Source: a virus. Taken from it: a stretch of DNA of 64,000 bases. Each line of letters begins with the position of its first letter. Position 1 is the stretch's first letter. Location of the stretch: positions 55,345-119,344 of IMG/VR virus record IMGVR_UViG_3300021424_000003; one strand, given 5' to 3'. Position numbers and translations under genes: made by a program. Below, piece by piece: positions 51,890-60,081 of this stretch. A model generated the notes under the pieces. That model had not been told where the DNA came from. It did no database searches and saw nothing but the letters and a program-made list of their open reading frames with translations.

Positions 51890-53802
51890 ATACCCATTAG
51901 GTCAAGTATGAGTTTGATAGCCCCGTCGTCGTCGTCTGCCATTACGCCATCGACGGCTGCGTTCACAACGCTACGCTTTCTCTCAATGAGGCTGTAAATC
52001 TCCTCGTCTATCGTCCCCTCGGTGAGTGCGTATGTAACGGTGACGCTTCCTTTCTGTCCGAGTCTATGTAGCCTCGAAAATGTCTGGTCTAAATCTGCTG
52101 GTGTCCACGGAAGTTCTACAAACAAAATGTCTTGTGCTGCTGTGAGTGTGTGTCCAGTTTTGGCAGCCTGAATAGAAAGGACTATGACGGGTGCTTCCTC
52201 GACCGAAAGTTCCTGAAACTTTCTTTTCTGTTCTTCTATCTCAGAAACTTCCATACCGCCCTGTATCCGTAAGTTCCCGAACTTACGAGCCAGTTCATCA
52301 ACAATGTCTCGATGGTGTGCTGCTATCACAACCTTTTTGCCGTCGCTCACTCGCAACTGTACCCATTCCTCAACACTCGCCATTTTCGCTTTTGCGGATA
52401 ACCGTCGTAGAACAGAAAGTCTCACCAATGTTTCGTTACTCTCTGCTTTTATTCTTGCCACTACCGCCGCCGAACGGGGTGACTGTCCGAGTTCTTTCGC
52501 TATCTGCTTCGCTCGTTCGACCAGATAATCAACTATGTCCCTTTCTGCCTTGCGATACTCCGCCATAGAGTTTGCGTTCCCCTCGACCAGCACAGGGCTG
52601 TGTATTACTGGGGGCAACTCGGATAGAACTTGGTCTTTCGTTCTCCGTATGTAGCAAGTTCCCCGTAGTCTGTCGTTGAGTTCGTCTAAGTGTGAGTGAC
52701 CGCTTATGTTCCATTGACCGTAACTATCCTGAAATGCGTTACAGTACCTACGATAAAACCCCCATAAGCCGCCGAACTCTTTGAGTTTGCCCAGTATTTC
52801 CAACTGAGATGCGTACTCCGCTGGTCTATTCGTAACTGGCGTTCCGGTTAGACACAGAACTAAACCGTCTTTTGCGGCGCTTTTGGCTACCCTCTGAGCG
52901 GACTTCGTTCGCTTCGCCGTAGTCGTCTTACAGTAGTGGCTCTCGTCGAAAACATACGAGCGATGCTTCGACAGTTGCTTTTCCCACTTAGTTAGGTTGC
53001 TGTAACCAACTACCAACACGTCGTAGGTGCCCTGTTCGGGTACTTCCTTTGCCCCTGGGCGTATGACCTCAACCCTGCGTTCGGGTAGCCAACGGTTGTA
53101 TTCGGCTTTCCAGTTGAGAACGAGACTCGGTGGGCAAACAACTACTGCCGGATAACTGTCCCACACGTGCTCAATAGTCGCTATCGCTTGGAGAGTCTTA
53201 CCCAACCCCATCTCGTCGGCTATGAATACTCTCTTGGCATTGGATGCGTAGGCTACGCCAGCCCTCTGATACGGGAGAAGTTCCGCTCTGAGGCTCGGTA
53301 TCACAATCTCTGCGTCGGTGGAACGTGACGCTTCTATGAGCTTCCCGACCTCTTTCTTGACCGACTCCGAGTACGCTCGTATCTCGTCGTCTAGCGGGAT
53401 AGAGAAATGCTCCGCCCACGCGATTACCTCAGCAACTGAGGACTTTGGAGCCATCCACGCCTTTTTCGTGGAACTCCAAGTTATTCCGGGAACCTGCTTG
53501 ACCGACTTGATAATGACTCTCTCGTATGGGAACTCCAAATACAACCAGTCGCCGTCCATTGAGACATTCCTTCCAGTCCGCTTCTTGGGGACTGGAAACG
53601 TGAGAACTTCGTTTTCTATGATAAACCCGTGCCGTACAGCGAAAAATCGAGCGTCCTCTATCGAGGTAACGGGCAGTCGCCATACCCTCGAAATCTTGTC
53701 CCATTTGGAGCCGGTAATCCGTTTTATCTCGTCTACCTGCTCTTTGTCGTACGGAAAGTCCAGAACAAGATGGTCGTTCACTATTCGCAAGGTAGAACTC
53801 AT
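51886..53802 (-). CDS. SNF2/SMARCAL1-like DNA helicase
   Basis: 638 aa. N-terminal tandem beta modules (LRIVNDHLVLDFPYDKEQ and WLYLEFPYERVIIKSV, each ending in W-x-x-P/A) resemble HARP-type motifs. The SF2 core follows: DEMGLGKTLQ (Walker A, residues about 195-204), DESHY (DEAH-type), LTGTPVTNRP, and C-terminal SRLHRLGQKG. HARP-bearing SNF2 proteins rewind or anneal DNA and remodel forks; several phages carry short versions. It probably supports replication or repair. Confidence 0.85.
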   Translation of the reverse strand: MSSTLRIVNDHLVLDFPYDKEQVDEIKRITGSKWDKISRVWRLPVTSIEDARFFAVRHGFIIENEVLTFPVPKKRTGRNVSMDGDWLYLEFPYERVIIKSVKQVPGITWSSTKKAWMAPKSSVAEVIAWAEHFSIPLDDEIRAYSESVKKEVGKLIEASRSTDAEIVIPSLRAELLPYQRAGVAYASNAKRVFIADEMGLGKTLQAIATIEHVWDSYPAVVVCPPSLVLNWKAEYNRWLPERRVEVIRPGAKEVPEQGTYDVLVVGYSNLTKWEKQLSKHRSYVFDESHYCKTTTAKRTKSAQRVAKSAAKDGLVLCLTGTPVTNRPAEYASQLEILGKLKEFGGLWGFYRRYCNAFQDSYGQWNISGHSHLDELNDRLRGTCYIRRTKDQVLSELPPVIHSPVLVEGNANSMAEYRKAERDIVDYLVERAKQIAKELGQSPRSAAVVARIKAESNETLVRLSVLRRLSAKAKMASVEEWVQLRVSDGKKVVIAAHHRDIVDELARKFGNLRIQGGMEVSEIEEQKRKFQELSVEEAPVIVLSIQAAKTGHTLTAAQDILFVELPWTPADLDQTFSRLHRLGQKGSVTVTYALTEGTIDEEIYSLIERKRSVVNAAVDGVMADDDDGAIKLILDLMGI

Positions 53803-53833
53803 AGATGTATGCTAGGGCAACGGAGGTGTCGCT

Positions 53834-54070
53834 ATGGATAATGCAGAAGAACGAATACTCGGTCTGGAAAAGACGGTAATGACCCTTATCGGGCAGATAG
53901 ACGCTCTTCGTCGCAGGCTGGATAAGCTCGAGCATCCGTCTAAGTCCGTTGTCGTCGAGATGAGCCCTGCTGGCTCCCTCGGCAGGACACATAAAAGCCT
54001 CAGCGACCTGTCCACTTCCGGTAGCCCTATCCCCCGCCACCCCGGCCCATACGGCGGTGACGCCGCGTAA
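53834..54070 (+). CDS. small coiled-coil protein
   Basis: 78 aa, RBS GGAGG 9 bp upstream. The first 35 residues form a leucine-heptad coiled coil (ILGLEKTVMTLIGQID); the tail is Ser/Pro-rich. Divergent from the SNF2 gene. Confidence 0.6.
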   Translation: MDNAEERILGLEKTVMTLIGQIDALRRRLDKLEHPSKSVVVEMSPAGSLGRTHKSLSDLSTSGSPIPRHPGPYGGDAA

Positions 54071-54114
54071 GCGGGGCCCAGGACGGGGTGAGCGAGTGAC
54101 CCACCCACTATGGA

Positions 54115-54300
54115 TTAGTAGTCGTCGCCCCCGAAATACCCGTAGTCCTCGTCGGTTCCCCATCCCGCACTAGCGAGAGCGTCGGCATCCGCCCAAACGT
54201 CATCCTCCCACGGCTCGGTGTCGTCGTCGTCGTACTCGTAACAAACGTCATCCTCCTCACGGATGTCGTCGTCATCTTGGATTTCGTGGTCGCTGTTCAT
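54115..54300 (-). CDS. very acidic small protein
   Basis: 61 aa, almost half Asp/Glu with Tyr and Trp (YEYDDDDTEPWEDD). The start codon is 7 nt after its promoter's -10, so the mRNA should be leaderless. DNA mimicry is possible but not shown. Confidence 0.6.
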   Translation of the reverse strand: MNSDHEIQDDDDIREEDDVCYEYDDDDTEPWEDDVWADADALASAGWGTDEDYGYFGGDDY

Positions 54301-54307
54301 AAGTAGA

Positions 54308-54335
54308 ACAATAACGAAGGGGGGTAAGAGTCTCC
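54308..54335 (-). promoter_or_regulatory. early promoter copy P1
   Basis: GGAGACTCTTACCCCCC, 5 nt, TATTGT, then 7 nt to the ATG at 54300. Confidence 0.8.
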
Positions 54336-54427
54336 CCGACCCGTTCGGCGGTTCCCTCTCCCCTCATGAGCCGAGAGCCCCCATTGGGGGCGAAGCGGAA
54401 CCCGGGGCTCCCGCCATAAACAAGAAC

Positions 54428-54462
54428 CCCCTCCCCGAATGATGTGCGGTGGGGAGAGGGCT
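54428..54462 (-). terminator. terminator of the 54820-54477 operon
   Basis: On the minus strand a C-rich CCCTCTCCCC arm pairs with GGGGAGGGGG and is followed by TTCTTGTTT. Confidence 0.55.
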
Positions 54463-54476
54463 CCTGCGACCCCAGC

Positions 54477-54644
54477 CTAGTCCACGTGGAGTTTCTTGCG
54501 ACACCAAGCACAACGCATACCGTCCCACAGTCGGGGGTCGCCCTCGTAGATAGGTTCGGGGGCTGTTACCTGCTTGTCGGAGCACCTAAGGCAGTTGATG
54601 TGCCTGCCTGTTGCCCACGCAGCCTTTCGGCGGTTCTCGCTCAT
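54477..54644 (-). CDS. small zinc-ribbon protein
   Basis: 55 aa; ATGA overlap with the upstream membrane gene. CLRC and CAWC pairs form a zinc ribbon, with GDPRLWDGMR between. Function unknown. Confidence 0.6.
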   Translation of the reverse strand: MSENRRKAAWATGRHINCLRCSDKQVTAPEPIYEGDPRLWDGMRCAWCRKKLHVD

Positions 54645-54820
54645 CGGTACCATTCGGGGTCGTAGGTAAGTTCCCCGTCCTCGTCCTCAGAGGACGAGAA
54701 AAGGGGGACGTTCGCACGTACCCACTTCACCACGGTCACAAGACCAATGGCGAAGATACCGAAGCCGGCCATCTTCACAAGGAAGCCAATGACGATGATG
54801 AATGCTTGCGCTGTTTCCAT
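54641..54820 (-). CDS. small membrane protein
   Basis: 59 aa. One long hydrophobic region (AFIIVIGFLVKMAGFGIFAI) and an acidic C-terminus. Leaderless start 7 nt after the P2 -10. Confidence 0.6.
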   Translation of the reverse strand: METAQAFIIVIGFLVKMAGFGIFAIGLVTVVKWVRANVPLFSSSEDEDGELTYDPEWYR

Positions 54821-54827
54821 GAGGTGA

Positions 54828-54855
54828 ACCTTACCGAAGGGGGGTAATAGTTCCC
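54828..54855 (-). promoter_or_regulatory. early promoter copy P2
   Basis: GGGAACTATTACCCCCC, 5 nt, TAAGGT, then 7 nt to ATG 54820. Confidence 0.8.
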
Positions 54856-54938
54856 CGGGGGCTAATGCCAACTTCGTTCAGTCTCTCATTCATAATCCAA
54901 CCCTATCATTCCGGCAAACGGGGCTCCAAACGGGATTT

Positions 54939-55070
54939 TCAGTCCTCGCTTTCGCAGTCGTGACCGTAGAACCATTCGTTCGCTTCGTCCTCGTCCAGTA
55001 GGCGAAACACACGCCCACACTCAACACACTTGGCCTCGCTGTGAGAGGCGTACACGCTTCTCTCGCTCAT
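54939..55070 (-). CDS. 43-aa zinc-ribbon-like protein
   Basis: CVECGRVFRLLDEDEANEWFYGH ends in HDC: two Cys pairs or Cys/His. The ATG overlaps the upstream TGA (TGATG). Translated from the P3 transcript. Confidence 0.55.
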   Translation of the reverse strand: MSERSVYASHSEAKCVECGRVFRLLDEDEANEWFYGHDCESED

Positions 55071-55312
55071 CAGTAATCCTCGTCCTCGTCGTCCTCGTCG
55101 GCCTCGTCCTTGTCCACCGAGAACCACGCCATAACGGTTCTCAACAGGTTGTCGTAGTCGCCCGAGGTTGCTTCCGATACGAAAGTGTCCACCTCGTCTC
55201 GCAAGCCGTTCCGCTCCATCTCCCTCGTACACCGTGCGAGGATAGAGAAAGCGTTTCCGTCCTCACCGACAAGGCGAATGGAAATGTCTGGGTATTTGGT
55301 CGATGTGTTCAT
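55070..55312 (-). CDS. acidic small protein
   Basis: 80 aa from ATG 55312, six bases after the P3 -10. Ends in an acidic run (DEADEDDEDEDY). Not recognised. Confidence 0.6.
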   Translation of the reverse strand: MNTSTKYPDISIRLVGEDGNAFSILARCTREMERNGLRDEVDTFVSEATSGDYDNLLRTVMAWFSVDKDEADEDDEDEDY

Positions 55313-55318
55313 ACCCCC

Positions 55319-55346
55319 AACATACGCAGAGGGGGTAAGAGTTTCC
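55319..55346 (-). promoter_or_regulatory. early promoter copy P3
   Basis: GGAAACTCTTACCCCCT, 5 nt, TATGTT, then 6 nt to ATG 55312. Confidence 0.8.
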
Positions 55347-55377
55347 GAGAGGGCTTTCCCGAGCCCCGTTTCCCCAT

Positions 55378-55584
55378 TCACCACGGCAGGCTTGTCTTTC
55401 CGAAACGGTGCGCCCAGATGCGCTTAGTACGCCACGACCTCCGCAGGTCGCATAGCCGAACTGTCTCCCTCGGGTCGCCGTGGCAGTCCTCGATGTTCTC
55501 CGCTATGAGTCTCGACAGTCTGGCTAGTTGGCTGTCGCACTCCTCGACGGTGGGCAGTTGGGCTACCCAGTCTCTCCGAGCCAT
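55378..55584 (-). CDS. small basic protein
   Basis: 68 aa (a GTG one codon upstream is possible). Overlaps the upstream stop. Helical with two cysteines; not recognised. Confidence 0.55.
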   Translation of the reverse strand: MARRDWVAQLPTVEECDSQLARLSRLIAENIEDCHGDPRETVRLCDLRRSWRTKRIWAHRFGKTSLPW

Positions 55585-55844
55585 CACTTGTTCCAGCGAC
55601 TATTCCAGTTGCTAGGAAGCCCCCACGGTGTGAGGGTTGCTTCTATCGCTTCCTCGACCGCCTGTATGGCTCTACGTGCGTGACCGTACTTGTGAACGAG
55701 GGCGAGAATGTCGGAGTGCTCGGCTCCTAGTGCGTTCTCGAACCCGTGAGACCTAAGAGCCTTCTCCATAGCCCTTAGGGTCTCGTCGATAGCGTCGAGC
55801 GCCATCGCTGCTGAATGAATAGTGAAAGTGTCGCTGTTGTTCAT
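55584..55844 (-). CDS. helical hypothetical protein
   Basis: 86 aa, leaderless start six bases after the P4 -10. Helical (ALDAIDETLRAMEKALRSHG). N-terminus MNNSD carries the shared downstream AACAGCGAC element. Confidence 0.6.
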   Translation of the reverse strand: MNNSDTFTIHSAAMALDAIDETLRAMEKALRSHGFENALGAEHSDILALVHKYGHARRAIQAVEEAIEATLTPWGLPSNWNSRWNK

Positions 55845-55850
55845 GCCTGA

Positions 55851-55878
55851 ACTGTACCTAAGGGGGGTAACAGTTCCC
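55851..55878 (-). promoter_or_regulatory. early promoter copy P4
   Basis: GGGAACTGTTACCCCCC, 5 nt, TACAGT, then 6 nt to ATG 55844. Back to back with P5. Confidence 0.8.
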
Positions 55879-55928
55879 CCGACCCCTACCCGTGGGCGAC
55901 ACGAAATCCGGGGCTCAGAGCCCCTGTT

Positions 55929-55956
55929 AGAAACTCTTACCCCCCTGCCGTATTAT
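55929..55956 (+). promoter_or_regulatory. early promoter copy P5
   Basis: AGAAACTCTTACCCCCC, 5 nt, TATTAT, then seven C residues to the GTG at 55964. Confidence 0.8.
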
Positions 55957-55963
55957 CCCCCCC

Positions 55964-56332
55964 GTGGATAGCGACAAGAAAGGAACCACAGTGGCAGACA
56001 GCGACTTCATCTTCCGTGTTCGGGAGGCGTTGGAGGGGAGGAAGATAATCCCAGACGGGCACACCATCTTTGCCCCCTCTTTCTACTTCCCACACTTCAC
56101 GGAGGAACAACTAGCAGAGGCGAAACTAATCCGTCGTCACAAGAGCGATGGCACTTGGAAGGGAAGCATTACGACAAACGGCGAGCCCGTGGACGAGTGT
56201 GAAGGGGTCTACAACCTTTCGTTCCTCTACTGGGTGGCTAGCGAGCTCGGAGTTACCGAGTCGGTACAAGCCTCAGGGCGTGGCTTCCAAGCACAAGAGT
56301 TGGTCGGCTACATCACCGACGCTCTGGCCTAA
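55964..56332 (+). CDS. hypothetical protein
   Basis: 122 aa with a leaderless GTG start fixed by P5. Alpha/beta with FYFPHFTEEQLAEAKLI and a C-terminal helix. Not recognised. Confidence 0.65.
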   Translation: MDSDKKGTTVADSDFIFRVREALEGRKIIPDGHTIFAPSFYFPHFTEEQLAEAKLIRRHKSDGTWKGSITTNGEPVDECEGVYNLSFLYWVASELGVTESVQASGRGFQAQELVGYITDALA

Positions 56333-56437
56333 GGAGTCGGGCTGGCCTAAGGGGTCGGGTCGCTCACGGGTTCCGGCCCGTGGGTGCCCCTCACCCCCCT
56401 CCCGAGCCCCGTTTTGGAGGTTTCGGGGGTTGTCTGA

Positions 56438-56465
56438 GGAAACTGATACCCCCCGGTGGTACATT
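56438..56465 (+). promoter_or_regulatory. early promoter copy P6
   Basis: GGAAACTGATACCCCCC, 5 nt, TACATT, then 7 nt to ATG 56473. Confidence 0.8.
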
Positions 56466-56472
56466 CCTACCT

Positions 56473-56628
56473 ATGGAAAGCGACAGCGCACCGAGCATCA
56501 AAGACGAACCGTGGTACGACGAATGGCTCGACCACGAAGCCAGCCGAGCCGAGGCTTACCTCTGTGAGACAGAGCCCGAGAAGCCTGAGCCCGATTTCCC
56601 CGACTACGAAGACGACGGAGTCTTCTAA
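56473..56628 (+). CDS. small acidic protein
   Basis: 51 aa; the leaderless ATG fixed by P6 is preferred over a longer upstream frame that would cross the promoter. Acidic, Pro/Glu-rich (ETEPEKPEPDFPDYEDD). Confidence 0.6.
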   Translation: MESDSAPSIKDEPWYDEWLDHEASRAEAYLCETEPEKPEPDFPDYEDDGVF

Positions 56629-56861
56629 TGACCTACGAAGATTTTGAGATGCTCGTCCGGTCATCGTTCCCCGATGACGGCGACATTCGGTATGGACAGC
56701 ATTGGTTCAACACTCTGTATTCGGTGAAGCCCGAGGTTGCTGACCGCATCAGGGGGACACTCCACGACCCTTTCCACCGGGAGAAAGTTTCAGAGCAGGC
56801 ACAAGGCGTTGCTCGTACTCTCTGGAACGACATTCGTGCTCACGACAGGGTGAGTGAGTAA
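56628..56861 (+). CDS. hypothetical protein
   Basis: 77 aa, TAATG overlap. Helical (YEDFEMLVRSSFPDDG). Second gene of the P6 operon; not recognised. Confidence 0.6.
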   Translation: MTYEDFEMLVRSSFPDDGDIRYGQHWFNTLYSVKPEVADRIRGTLHDPFHREKVSEQAQGVARTLWNDIRAHDRVSE

Positions 56862-57046
56862 TGGGGCTTATCTCTTCTGTCGTCGCCTACAAGGTCGGCA
56901 AGAGGCGTGGTGAACGCCGGGCGGAACGACGCAACAGCGGAGCTCCCGATGGTCCTTACGACCCACGCTGCGACAACTATCATTACTGTAAGGCGCGACA
57001 GGTTTGTAGTGGCGACTGTACTTATGAGGACTTAGAAGATGAGTGA
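56861..57046 (+). CDS. small Cys-containing basic protein
   Basis: 61 aa, start shares a base with the previous stop. Arg-rich centre (GKRRGERRAERR), then C...C...C...C (CDNYHYCKARQVCSGDC), a possible zinc site. Confidence 0.6.
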   Translation: MGLISSVVAYKVGKRRGERRAERRNSGAPDGPYDPRCDNYHYCKARQVCSGDCTYEDLEDE

Positions 57047-57149
57047 AGAAAAGCCGAAAGAAAAGAAAGTCATCATTGGCGGCGAGAAGAAGCCCCGTTC
57101 CGCCAAGATACAAACTAGGCGTGTCCGGAAAAAGTGTTGCCGGGGTTGA
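57039..57149 (+). CDS. 36-aa very basic peptide
   Basis: ATG 57039 overlaps the preceding gene by 8 bp. Lys/Arg-rich and ends in KKCCRG. Last gene of the P6 operon. Confidence 0.5.
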   Translation: MSEEKPKEKKVIIGGEKKPRSAKIQTRRVRKKCCRG

Positions 57150-57152
57150 GCA

Positions 57153-57419
57153 TTACTGTCTTATGGGGCGAACGAAAATAGGTGTCTGCTCTCCGACCCA
57201 AGCACCGACAACATTGAACTCGATGTATTCGATAGCCTCGTCGTATGTCATTCCGTCTCTGAACATCAAAACATCGACGATTTTGTTGTAGTCATAAACA
57301 GCAAGTAGTGGTTCGTTTATCCGTTGTGCGAACCCTATGAGTGCGTCTTCAAACCCGTCAGCCAAAAGAGCTGACTCTCCGATGTCGTTGAGGTATTGGT
57401 CTATGTCGTCTCTCGTCAT
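57153..57419 (-). CDS. hypothetical protein
   Basis: 88 aa from ATG 57419 (a longer frame would overlap the upstream gene). Contains LNDIGESALLADGFEDALIG and MTYDEAIEYIEFNVVGAWVG. I recall this second segment from short actinophage proteins; function unknown. Confidence 0.6.
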   Translation of the reverse strand: MTRDDIDQYLNDIGESALLADGFEDALIGFAQRINEPLLAVYDYNKIVDVLMFRDGMTYDEAIEYIEFNVVGAWVGEQTPIFVRPIRQ

Positions 57420-57423
57420 ACGG

Positions 57424-57615
57424 TCAGAATAGCGTAGGGTCGTTGTCTTTACCAGGGGCAAGACAAAACTCGTGGGCGTACCTAAACTCTTCCTCAACCA
57501 CAGAATGAACTGTCCTGCCACTTCCTTTGAGCCACACTACTGCTCTCCGGACTGTTGAGTTGGACTTTCTATCTAGGGGGTATCCACACTTTTCGCAGAA
57601 GAACAAATCGGTCAT
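57424..57615 (-). CDS. zinc-ribbon protein
   Basis: 63 aa. CEKCGYPL and a later AHEFC. A TATGAT hexamer ends 6 nt before the ATG, again a leaderless arrangement but without the C-rich box. Confidence 0.6.
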   Translation of the reverse strand: MTDLFFCEKCGYPLDRKSNSTVRRAVVWLKGSGRTVHSVVEEEFRYAHEFCLAPGKDNDPTLF

Positions 57616-57653
57616 AAACCAATCATACCGGGGCTTCGGGGGAGGAAAAAACA

Positions 57654-57688
57654 AGGGAAGTGGGTACAGCGACGAAACCCACTTCCCT
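57654..57688 (-). terminator. strong terminator of the P7 operon
   Basis: Perfect 12-bp stem AGGGAAGTGGGT/ACCCACTTCCCT with an 11-nt loop, followed on the minus strand by TTGTTTTTTCC. Confidence 0.85.
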
Positions 57689-57737
57689 CTAACCGTCTCA
57701 ACCGATGTCTGGAAATACCGGGAGCCGGAGTTCTTGC

Positions 57738-58271
57738 CTAATCGAAAGGGTCGTACCCTCTTGTGTTGTAGGGCGGTTGTCCCTTGATGTTCGGAATGGC
57801 ATCGCCGATGTTCTCGCCGATGTTCTCCCAACCTAAGTAGAGAATACGCTTCACGAAAAACTGAATACTGGAACGGACATAGTTGTCCACCATCGCTTCG
57901 GTTAGAAGTCTAGAAACCTGACTTCCATTTTTCTTTCGGTCTTGAAGCGTCTTTACGACTTTTTCTGTGACGTGCTGAGAAATGAAAGCACCTCTGTCTC
58001 GTCTGAGGCCGAGGTCTATCTCTAAGCCTTCTGATAGAACCGAGATGATGGTCTCGCCTATCAGCGTCGTCACTTTGTCGAGAGTTCTCTTGGGGTGGTA
58101 GACCCCCGGCAGAACGCCGTTCCAGTCCTCTACTGAGTATTTGCCTCTACGCTCATAGAGAACGTGAGACACGCCGTAGTCCTGTGATGTCGCCCACGCA
58201 AGGTCGGCCTCTGAGAAACGCAGTCTCAGGGTCACGTACCTCGGCGGTGCGGAAATGGTGTCGCTGTTCAT
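57738..58271 (-). CDS. hypothetical protein
   Basis: 177 aa, ATGA overlap with the upstream gene. Helical centre (TVLSEG-type helices, VVKTLQDRKKNGSQVSRLL). Starts MNSD like several neighbours. Second gene of the P7 operon; not recognised. Confidence 0.6.
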   Translation of the reverse strand: MNSDTISAPPRYVTLRLRFSEADLAWATSQDYGVSHVLYERRGKYSVEDWNGVLPGVYHPKRTLDKVTTLIGETIISVLSEGLEIDLGLRRDRGAFISQHVTEKVVKTLQDRKKNGSQVSRLLTEAMVDNYVRSSIQFFVKRILYLGWENIGENIGDAIPNIKGQPPYNTRGYDPFD

Positions 58272-58621
58272 ACAGTCGAATGCCCTAAGCGGGTTATTTC
58301 ACCGGGAGTAAGACGGTCGATAGCGATAGAGGCAGTCTCTAACAGTCGGCAACCTTTCATGTATGCCTCAGCGTCAGGGCCGTAATGGTCATACCCGTTC
58401 GACCACCAATAGGCCGGGAGTTCATACCCCTTGGCGGCTGGCGACATTAGTTTTAGTTGGTCATCGCTTAGCCCATTCAGCCAACGCTCACGCCAGAGTG
58501 GGTCGTTCCACTCGTCACTGTAAGGGTGTGGAAACTGACGGCTTTCGGGCTCCCAGAGCTCCTCATCTCCCGCGCTGTATGGGTAGGCAATGACCTGTTC
58601 GCTGTTGTGTTCGCTGTTCAT
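58268..58621 (-). CDS. hypothetical protein
   Basis: 117 aa, leaderless start seven bases after the P7 -10. Tyr/Trp-rich (NDPLWRERWLNGLSDDQLK; YWWSNGYDHYGPDAEAY). I associate the WWSNGYDH segment with unknown phage proteins. Confidence 0.6.
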   Translation of the reverse strand: MNSEHNSEQVIAYPYSAGDEELWEPESRQFPHPYSDEWNDPLWRERWLNGLSDDQLKLMSPAAKGYELPAYWWSNGYDHYGPDAEAYMKGCRLLETASIAIDRLTPGEITRLGHSTV

Positions 58622-58628
58622 AGGTGTA

Positions 58629-58656
58629 AATGTATCACCGGGGGGTAAGAGTTTCC
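58629..58656 (-). promoter_or_regulatory. early promoter copy P7
   Basis: GGAAACTCTTACCCCCC, 5 nt, TACATT, then 7 nt to ATG 58621. Confidence 0.82.
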
Positions 58657-58694
58657 TATGGGGCTTTCTGACGAGGCGCCCGGGGCTTCTGACC

Positions 58695-58726
58695 CTCCGA
58701 GAGAGAGGGGGGCTTCTCTCTCGGAG
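58695..58726 (-). terminator. hairpin after the 58735 gene
   Basis: Perfect 12-bp stem CTCCGAGAGAGA/TCTCTCTCGGAG with an 8-nt loop, immediately downstream of the minus-strand gene ending at 58735. No long U tract. Confidence 0.65.
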
Positions 58727-58734
58727 GAGGGGGG

Positions 58735-59061
58735 CTACGGGTGGAACTTGTAGAGGAAGGGGAATGAAGGGTGAGACTTGCGGGATTTCCTACGAAGGCT
58801 CTCTATCTCGTTGCGAGCCCACACGGTCGCTAGGGTCGCCACACAAGACGACGCAACCGTGAGAACAAGCCCGAGAACGAGGTCAAAAAGTCTGCCCGTG
58901 AAGTGTGACCTCACGGTACTGATGGTGCCTGCCAGAGCACACGCCCAGAGAGCCCAAGCAACGAAATGGTAGGGAGCCGTGGGGTACTTCTGGTCTAGCC
59001 ATCGGCTCATACGAGCGTCCCACCTGTCTAGAAGGTTGATGATGTTTCTGTCGCTGTTCAT
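58735..59061 (-). CDS. membrane protein with two spans
   Basis: 108 aa. Hydrophobic segments YHFVAWALWACALAGTI and LFDLVLGLVLTVASSCVATLA; amphipathic N-terminus and basic C-terminus. Leaderless from P8. Could act at the host membrane; function unknown. Confidence 0.62.
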   Translation of the reverse strand: MNSDRNIINLLDRWDARMSRWLDQKYPTAPYHFVAWALWACALAGTISTVRSHFTGRLFDLVLGLVLTVASSCVATLATVWARNEIESLRRKSRKSHPSFPFLYKFHP

Positions 59062-59068
59062 ACGGGTT

Positions 59069-59096
59069 ACCTTACAGAGGGGGGGTAAGAGTTTCC
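59069..59096 (-). promoter_or_regulatory. early promoter copy P8
   Basis: GGAAACTCTTACCCCCC, 5 nt, TAAGGT, then 7 nt to ATG 59061. Confidence 0.8.
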
Positions 59097-59181
59097 GAGG
59101 GACACCCCGGGGCTCCGATGTGAGAAAGACAAGGGGAGACAGGTCGAGGGGGCGACCTTCTCAACCCTTGCCTTTCTCTCT

Positions 59182-59202
59182 CTGTCTGCCAGCGACAGAC
59201 AG
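59182..59202 (-). terminator. hairpin after the 59209 gene
   Basis: CTGTCTG/CAGACAG stem with a 7-nt loop just downstream of the minus-strand stop. Confidence 0.5.
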
Positions 59203-59208
59203 ACAGAA

Positions 59209-59493
59209 CTAGACGACTGTCCTCATTGGGATAATCGGTCGGGGGATACCGTGAGGGTCGCAGTCGTCCTCGTTGGTCTCTTGCTGTGGGCAGTATCGAG
59301 GGTCAATGCCCCAAGTGTCCTGCCACACTTTCGCAAGTGCGTAAGCCTGCCCCACCGTGAGACACGGAATGGAGAAGCGGTGGCTGTCGCTACTGTCCCC
59401 AGTCGGGCTGGATAGCCAAACCGTGAGAGTGGTGTCCACTACTTGTAGTGCTATGGGTGTGCCCTTGTAAGAGGCGTATTTGGTTGTTTCCAT
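59209..59493 (-). CDS. hypothetical protein
   Basis: 94 aa, leaderless from P9. Beta-rich (IALQVVDTTLTVWLSS). Cys pair and acidic segment near the C-terminus (YCPQQETNEDDCDPHG). Not recognised. Confidence 0.6.
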   Translation of the reverse strand: METTKYASYKGTPIALQVVDTTLTVWLSSPTGDSSDSHRFSIPCLTVGQAYALAKVWQDTWGIDPRYCPQQETNEDDCDPHGIPRPIIPMRTVV

Positions 59494-59500
59494 AGGGTGA

Positions 59501-59528
59501 ACATTAGTGAAGGGGGGTAAGAGTTCCC
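59501..59528 (-). promoter_or_regulatory. early promoter copy P9
   Basis: GGGAACTCTTACCCCCC, 5 nt, TAATGT, then 7 nt to ATG 59493. Confidence 0.82.
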
Positions 59529-59569
59529 AAGCCTCGCCATTATCCCCATTCAGAACCCAGAGGCGAGCC

Positions 59570-59751
59570 CCGTATTCATAGGTTGTAACACATCACTATC
59601 CGTTGCAGTCGGCAAACGGGGCTCACCCTCACGGTTCGACTCTTGGGGGTAGGGCAGGCGGGGAGCCTGTCGGCAGGATTACGGGTCACCCGATTTACCT
59701 TGCCGATTAGCGTTATTGGGGCACTCTTCAGTCCCCACCCGCCCTACGACC
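59570..59751. other. structured gap with two long inverted repeats
   Basis: GAGCCCCGT near 59570 pairs with ACGGGGCTC near 59615. A further 16-bp arm GTAGGGCAGGCGGGGA near 59648 is 14/16 complementary to the sequence ending near 59751. No gene covers 59529-59743. Likely terminator or structured RNA. Confidence 0.45.
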
Positions 59752-59917
59752 TGTTTGCGCCTACTGGCACGACATCACCCGTACCGCAGTCGGCGCAGTC
59801 CTCGCCATCAAAGTACCAATAGTCGCCCTCGACCGCCATTTCGCCTTTCAGGACTTGCCCACAGACGGCGCAGGCGTAGCGGGGGGTCTTGGTGGTCTTG
59901 GTGTCGCTGTTCTTCAT
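59744..59917 (-). CDS. small zinc-ribbon protein
   Basis: 57 aa. CAVCGQVL and CADCGTG pairs, with a YWYFDGED centre. Leaderless from P10. Confidence 0.62.
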   Translation of the reverse strand: MKNSDTKTTKTPRYACAVCGQVLKGEMAVEGDYWYFDGEDCADCGTGDVVPVGANRS

Positions 59918-59923
59918 ACGGAC

Positions 59924-59950
59924 AACATAACAAGGGGGGGTAAGAGTTCC
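59924..59950 (-). promoter_or_regulatory. early promoter copy P10
   Basis: GGAACTCTTACCCCCC, 5 nt, TATGTT, then 6 nt to ATG 59917. Confidence 0.8.
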
Positions 59951-60081
59951 CCGCCTATCGCTCTCCCTGCCGAGCCCCGGGTGCTTCGATACGGGTACAC
60001 AAGTGTTTGCCCTGAATGTCGGCAAACGGGGCTTTGCTGTAAGGCTAATGGTTGCGCTGTACCTTGCCATTCCCGGCCTCC